In this document: one piece after another, positions 7,475 to 9,770 of the stretch
How the letters are laid out: each line of letters starts with the position of its first letter
Numbering within the stretch: the first letter of the stretch is position 1
Translations under genes and position numbers: made by a program
Origin: Hyphomicrobiaceae bacterium
GTDB lineage: Bacteria > Pseudomonadota > Alphaproteobacteria > Rhizobiales > Hyphomicrobiaceae
Assembly (NCBI GenBank): GCA_021775715.1
Contig: JAJFHI010000006.1
Location: forward strand, 1 to 9,770
Reading direction: 5' to 3'
DNA: 9,770 bases
Notes under the pieces: model-generated
What the model was told of the DNA's origin: nothing
The model's database searches: none
Seen by the model: only the letters and a program-made list of their open reading frames with translations

Positions 7475-7588
7475 ATGTGGCGCAACAACGCAGTGACAAT
7501 ACTGCTGAAATATTGCGGCGCAGCATTATTGTGCTCGGACTTACGTCAAACGGGACGCAAACCGACAGCGAACGACGTATTCCGTTAG
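7475..7588 (+). CDS. Possible 37-aa small protein
   Basis: The ATG at 7475 has a good ribosome site (GGAG at 7463-7466, 8 nt spacing). It encodes MWRNNAVTILLKYCGAALLCSDL followed by a basic, polar tail. A short hydrophobic stretch with two cysteines sits near the N-terminus and could be a membrane anchor or a weak signal-like segment. TAG at 7586-7588 is followed 5 nt later by a small hairpin (7594-7610). A TATTAT hexamer at 7443-7448 would place a transcription start just before the ribosome site. No family was recognised, there is no coding-bias test, and the hydrophobic run is short, so this may be chance. Confidence 0.2.
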   Translation: MWRNNAVTILLKYCGAALLCSDLRQTGRKPTANDVFR

Positions 7589-7593
7589 CATAA

Positions 7594-7610
7594 CACCGGC
7601 CAATGCGGTG
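7594..7610 (+). repeat. Small hairpin CACCG/CGGTG
   Basis: CACCG (7594-7598) and CGGTG (7606-7610) form a 5-bp stem with a 7-nt loop. It directly follows the possible 37-aa ORF. The stem is short and there is no T-run, so a terminator role is only a suggestion. Confidence 0.25.
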
Positions 7611-7656
7611 CCAGTGCGCCACGCCCCCGTCGACAAAGGTTCAACGCCCAATAAAA

Positions 7657-7785
7657 TGTTGTGACAACAACGTGAAGTCTTGGTCTTTATGTCGCGAGAA
7701 CATAGGCCGGTCAGATGACCGTTTTCGCACGACGAAACATGTTTTCGTGGCGCAATTGTTAGGCATTCACGTCGCGTCCGACGCG
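7657..7785. repeat. Cluster of palindromes upstream of the 154-aa membrane protein gene
   Basis: At least five dyad symmetries lie within 130 nt: TGTTGT-G-ACAACA (7657-7669); CGGTCA-GA-TGACCG (7708-7721); GTTTTCG/CGAAAC (7721-7727 and 7733-7738, with one extra T in the left arm); ACGAAA/TTTCGT (7732-7737 and 7743-7748), centred on the perfect decamer AAACATGTTT (7735-7744); and CGCGTC-C-GACGCG (7773-7785). The second to fourth abut or overlap, so two of them compete for the same CGAAAC arm. This suggests operators for one or more dimeric regulators, or a structured 5' untranslated region. The gene that would be controlled begins at 7848, or opgGH on the other strand. Confidence 0.5.
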
Positions 7786-7847
7786 GTCGTAATCGCACCG
7801 GGCGCTGAGAGTAGCGTGATATCTGACCGAGGATTTTGGGGCAAATA

Positions 7848-8312
7848 ATGGCAGCAGACATGATCGCTGAGCCGGCTTTAATTGAAGCCATCATGCATAC
7901 CCGGGCTCAGGTCGACTTCCTGTGGCAGTTTTTTGTCACCGTCCTGATCGCGATCTTTGCACTGTTCTTTGTCTACGATGACAAGGTTGCGTTGTTTGGG
8001 TACCCGGCCCGAGTGGCCGCGATTTTGGGGATCAGCGCGTTCGCCTATATCAACGGCAAGGCGCTCATCAATACATACGGGTTACTCGACGCGTTCCTCG
8101 TTCAATACCGCGCCGACTACGGCAGTCAAGGCAGGTTCGAGGATGCCTTCTTCCAGCGCTTTGTGCTGCTTGACCATGATGGCAGACCGAACATGGTTTG
8201 GTTCACGCACTCATTTTTCATGATTGTTGTGATCGTCAGTCTCTTGGCCCGCGAGCTTCTGCATCTAGACGCGACGCCGCGTGAGCGCAAACCAACGGTC
8301 GACGGGCGCTAA
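7848..8312 (+). CDS. Unrecognised three-pass membrane protein (154 aa)
   Basis: ATG 7848 is chosen because GGGG (7838-7841) lies 6 nt upstream; a TTG at 7836 in frame would add four residues and overlap that site. The protein has an acidic, helical N-terminus and predicted membrane segments at about 24-43 (FLWQFFVTVLIAIFALFFVY), 53-70 (PARVAAILGISAFAYING) and 116-136 (MVWFTHSFFMIVVIVSLLARE). Between the second and third is a polar, aromatic stretch (about 75-113, LLDAFLVQYRADYGSQGRFEDAFFQRF...HDGRP). The C-terminus is short, charged and Arg-rich. I do not recognise the family and see no catalytic motif. It stands alone between two non-coding spacers, divergent from opgGH and upstream of a porin. 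The strong membrane pattern, good ribosome site and normal codon appearance make it very likely a real gene. Confidence 0.75.
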   Translation: MAADMIAEPALIEAIMHTRAQVDFLWQFFVTVLIAIFALFFVYDDKVALFGYPARVAAILGISAFAYINGKALINTYGLLDAFLVQYRADYGSQGRFEDAFFQRFVLLDHDGRPNMVWFTHSFFMIVVIVSLLARELLHLDATPRERKPTVDGR

Positions 8313-8324
8313 CGCACCCCGTTG
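8300..8324 (+). terminator. Hairpin over the stop codon of the 154-aa gene
   Basis: CGACGGG (8300-8306) pairs with CCCGTTG (8318-8324), seven pairs including one G-T wobble, around an 11-nt loop containing the TAA stop (8310-8312). GC-rich, but no T-run follows. It may help end this transcript before the porin gene; evidence is weak. Confidence 0.25.
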
Positions 8325-8505
8325 TCGGGACAATGCGCCGCCACTGCACTTGTACTCGGACAACTGATAATTCGTCTCGACCAATCGAGCCTATCCACAG
8401 GCTGTGGAAAAACTCGTGTCTCGCCAGCAACAAACGAATAGCACGGCGATCTTTCTCGAGTTGCCTATTCAAAACAAGTTTCTTTCTGCCTAAATTCGAC
8501 CTCGT

Positions 8506-8559
8506 TGCAATGTGCTGAGTGCGGGCCTTCGCATTGCACGGCTGAGAGGGAAATCTCGG
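8506..8559 (+). repeat. Inverted repeats in the porin leader
   Basis: TGCAATG (8506-8512) and CATTGCA (8532-8538) are perfect 7-nt arms 19 nt apart; inside them TGCG/CGCA (8520-8523 and 8530-8533) can form a competing small stem. Immediately downstream, CTGAGA (8542-8547) pairs with TCTCGG (8554-8559; one wobble) around a GGGAAA loop. They could be mRNA structures of a porin 5' untranslated region or regulator sites. Confidence 0.4.
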
Positions 8560-8574
8560 TGTAACAGTCACGAT

Positions 8575-8603
8575 CTGAGTAGGCGTCTTTCTGTACTGAG
8601 TAG
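8575..8603 (+). repeat. Direct repeat CTGAGTAG, 21-nt period
   Basis: CTGAGTAG occurs at 8575-8582 and again at 8596-8603, 21 nt start to start, which is two helical turns. Partial copies are CTGAGT at 8515 and CTGAGA at 8542. The second full copy ends 4 nt before the GGAG ribosome site of the porin. Such phased direct repeats resemble sites for response regulators, but the regulator is unknown and the match is short. Confidence 0.35.
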
Positions 8604-8622
8604 ACCGGAGAATAGTTGAGTG

Positions 8623-9770
8623 ATGAGCACAAAGTATCGCGTCGGCCCCTTGGGGTTTGGCGCAAGCGTTGTTGTGGGCCTGTTTGCTGCCAGTGTTTTT
8701 GCCACCAGCGCCAATGCCGCTGATCTGGGTGGTGATTGTTGCGCTGATTTGGAAGAACGCATCGCAGAACTCGAAGCAACCGCCGTGCGAAAAGGCAATC
8801 GCAAAGTCTCCCTGACAATTTCAGGCTGGGTCGCGGAACAAGTCACGTTCTGGGACGATGGCAGGGAAGACAACGTCTACGTCTCGGGCCTAGGCGAAGG
8901 TATCGCAACACATTTCAAGTTTTCCGGCACCGCGCGCATCACACCGGATTGGAGCGCCGGCTATGTGATCCAAATCGAAACGCAGACCGCAGATCCGTTG
9001 CTTGAACTCGACCAAGATACTGACGATGGCAACAGCGGTGTCTCACTGTTCCAGTCGAAGTGGTTCCTACGCAGCCAAACTTTTGGCCAGCTCAGCGTCG
9101 GTCTCCTCTCTCAAGCCTCTGACAACGCGGCTATCCTCGTCGATTCCTCTGGCACAATTCTGCAATCTAACTGGGTATTATACGAAGGCGCAGGCTTCTT
9201 CTCCAACTCAGCGGGGGCACGCGTTGGCCTGCCAAACGGACAAACGCTTCGTTACAGTGACGTTGCCTATTGCCACACAACGGGCCTTGGCACCGGTGGC
9301 GATTGTAACGGCCAACCGACAAACGCTGTGCGCTATGACACACCCATTTTCGCTGGCTTCTCGGCTTCTGCATCGTGGGGTGAAGATGATTTCTGGGATG
9401 TCGCTGCACGTTACACCGGTGAGCTTAACAGCTTCCGCCTGGCGGTCTCTGCAGCTTACTCGCAAACCACCGATGAGAATGCGCGCGCAACGGTTCTCAA
9501 TTTGGATTCATCCTTCGCCCAGGTCGGCGCTTATCTACAGCACCTGCAATCGGGTCTCTTCGTCTACGGTGCCTATGGACGCGAGGACAACAATTTCAAC
9601 TACCTGCTGCCAAACGCTGGTGTCGTGGCAGCACCTGACAGCGAACAGTTCTACGTCAAAGCCGGCATTCGCACGCGCCTGATGGCGGCGGGTCATACGA
9701 TATTTTACGGCGAGTACGGCCAGCATGATGACCAGTTGTCCGACAATCTCCTCGACGCTGGTTTCACATC
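8623..9770 (+). CDS. Outer-membrane porin, N-terminal 382 residues (3' end outside window)
   Basis: The frame is open from the ATG at 8623 to the window end, so no stop is seen. A signal peptide (residues 1-32, hydrophobic GASVVVGLFAASVFATS then ANA) precedes the mature start ADLGGDCCADLEERIAELEATAVRKGNRKVSLTISGWV, characteristic of Hyphomicrobiales porins. It comprises a Cys pair (39-40), a short heptad-like helix (42-53) that could aid trimer assembly, and the first beta strand. The rest alternates hydrophobic and polar residues in amphipathic strands with acidic loops (DQDTDDGNSG, SWGEDDFWD), as expected of a 16-strand trimeric general porin passing small hydrophilic solutes. Two further cysteines (217, 227) flank a loop and may form a disulfide. 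GTG at 8620 is an alternative start; GGAG (8607-8610) lies 9 nt before the GTG and 12 nt before the ATG. Length so far fits a family of roughly 450-550 residues. Substrate preference cannot be told. Confidence 0.92.
   Translation, partial: MSTKYRVGPLGFGASVVVGLFAASVFATSANAADLGGDCCADLEERIAELEATAVRKGNRKVSLTISGWVAEQVTFWDDGREDNVYVSGLGEGIATHFKFSGTARITPDWSAGYVIQIETQTADPLLELDQDTDDGNSGVSLFQSKWFLRSQTFGQLSVGLLSQASDNAAILVDSSGTILQSNWVLYEGAGFFSNSAGARVGLPNGQTLRYSDVAYCHTTGLGTGGDCNGQPTNAVRYDTPIFAGFSASASWGEDDFWDVAARYTGELNSFRLAVSAAYSQTTDENARATVLNLDSSFAQVGAYLQHLQSGLFVYGAYGREDNNFNYLLPNAGVVAAPDSEQFYVKAGIRTRLMAAGHTIFYGEYGQHDDQLSDNLLDAGFT

Larger units (their letters stand above)
7344..7847. other. Spacer between opgG and the 154-aa membrane protein gene
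   Basis: About 500 nt between divergent genes, so it should carry the opgGH promoter (minus strand) and the promoter of the gene at 7848 (plus strand). An AT-rich core at 7443-7449 reads TATTAT on the plus strand and CATAAT on the minus strand, either of which could be a -10 element; I see no good -35 for either. The region also holds a possible 37-residue ORF (7475-7588), a hairpin at 7594-7610 and a cluster of palindromes at 7657-7785. Promoter positions remain guesses. Confidence 0.4.
8313..8622. other. Spacer and leader upstream of the porin gene
   Basis: About 310 nt without a recognisable gene. It contains a DnaA-box-like palindrome (8391-8408), a pyrimidine-rich stretch around 8478-8490, an inverted repeat TGCAATG/CATTGCA (8506-8538), a hairpin CTGAGA-GGGAAA-TCTCGG (8542-8559) and a direct repeat CTGAGTAG (8575 and 8596). 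The porin promoter should lie here, but I could not find a convincing -35/-10 pair. The repeats suggest a regulated or structured leader. Confidence 0.4.

Noticed and set aside
7603..7848. 81-codon plus-strand ORF through the palindrome cluster
   Set aside because: Cys- and Arg-rich translation with no domain, no good ribosome site, and it covers strongly palindromic DNA better explained as regulatory.
8333..8518. 61-codon plus-strand ORF in the porin upstream spacer
   Set aside because: Translation is Arg/Ser/Cys-rich without pattern, no ribosome site; likely chance.
8313..8622. Chromosomal origin suggested by the DnaA-like box
   Set aside because: Only one near-consensus box was seen, without an AT-rich unwinding element or origin-flanking genes.
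9002..9682. 226-codon plus-strand ORF
   Set aside because: It is in another frame of the porin coding region; the translation is Ser/Thr-rich without a coherent fold, while the frame from 8623 shows a signal peptide and typical porin start.

Overview
The window looks like chromosomal DNA from an alphaproteobacterium, most likely of the order Hyphomicrobiales (Rhizobiales). The clearest pointer is the porin at the right edge. Its mature N-terminus (ADLGGDCCADLEERIAELEAT...RKGNRKVSLTISGWV) is a form I associate with Bradyrhizobium/Rhodopseudomonas-like bacteria. The MoxR ATPase, the YcjX/YcjF pair and a short-form OpgGH operon fit the same group. I see no transposase, integrase, phage gene, CRISPR array, tRNA or rRNA.

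Layout, left to right: (1) the 3' part of a MoxR-type AAA+ ATPase gene (+), cut by the window edge. (2) A spacer of about 0.58 kb holding a 56-nt nested inverted repeat, a likely 40-residue single-pass membrane protein ORF and a hairpin just after it. (3) ycjX-ycjF (+), a P-loop protein and a multi-pass membrane protein, coupled by a 4-nt ATGA overlap. (4) Convergent to these, opgG-opgH (-), the osmoregulated periplasmic glucan operon, also coupled by an ATGA overlap. The ycjF and opgH stop codons lie symmetrically in one shared hairpin. (5) A spacer of about 0.5 kb, unusually rich in short palindromes, with a possible 37-residue ORF. (6) A 154-residue protein with three predicted membrane segments and no recognised family (+). 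(7) A spacer of about 0.3 kb with direct and inverted repeats. (8) The first 382 codons of an outer-membrane porin (+), which runs off the right edge.

Most recognised genes concern the cell envelope: glucan backbone synthesis at the inner membrane (OpgH), periplasmic glucan processing (OpgG), an outer-membrane channel (porin), and YcjXF, which is linked to the Psp membrane-stress regulon in enterobacteria. A shared role in osmotic or envelope homeostasis is an inference from gene content. No co-regulation is demonstrated.

The coding genes are mostly ordinary. I did not find a convincing new multi-gene system. The parts most worth a second look are the non-coding and small-ORF elements: the palindrome cluster at 7657-7785, the nested repeat after moxR, the shared stop-codon hairpin at 3671-3699, the two small ORFs, the unrecognised membrane protein and the repeat-rich porin leader. 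All were found by eye; no structure prediction or database search was run.
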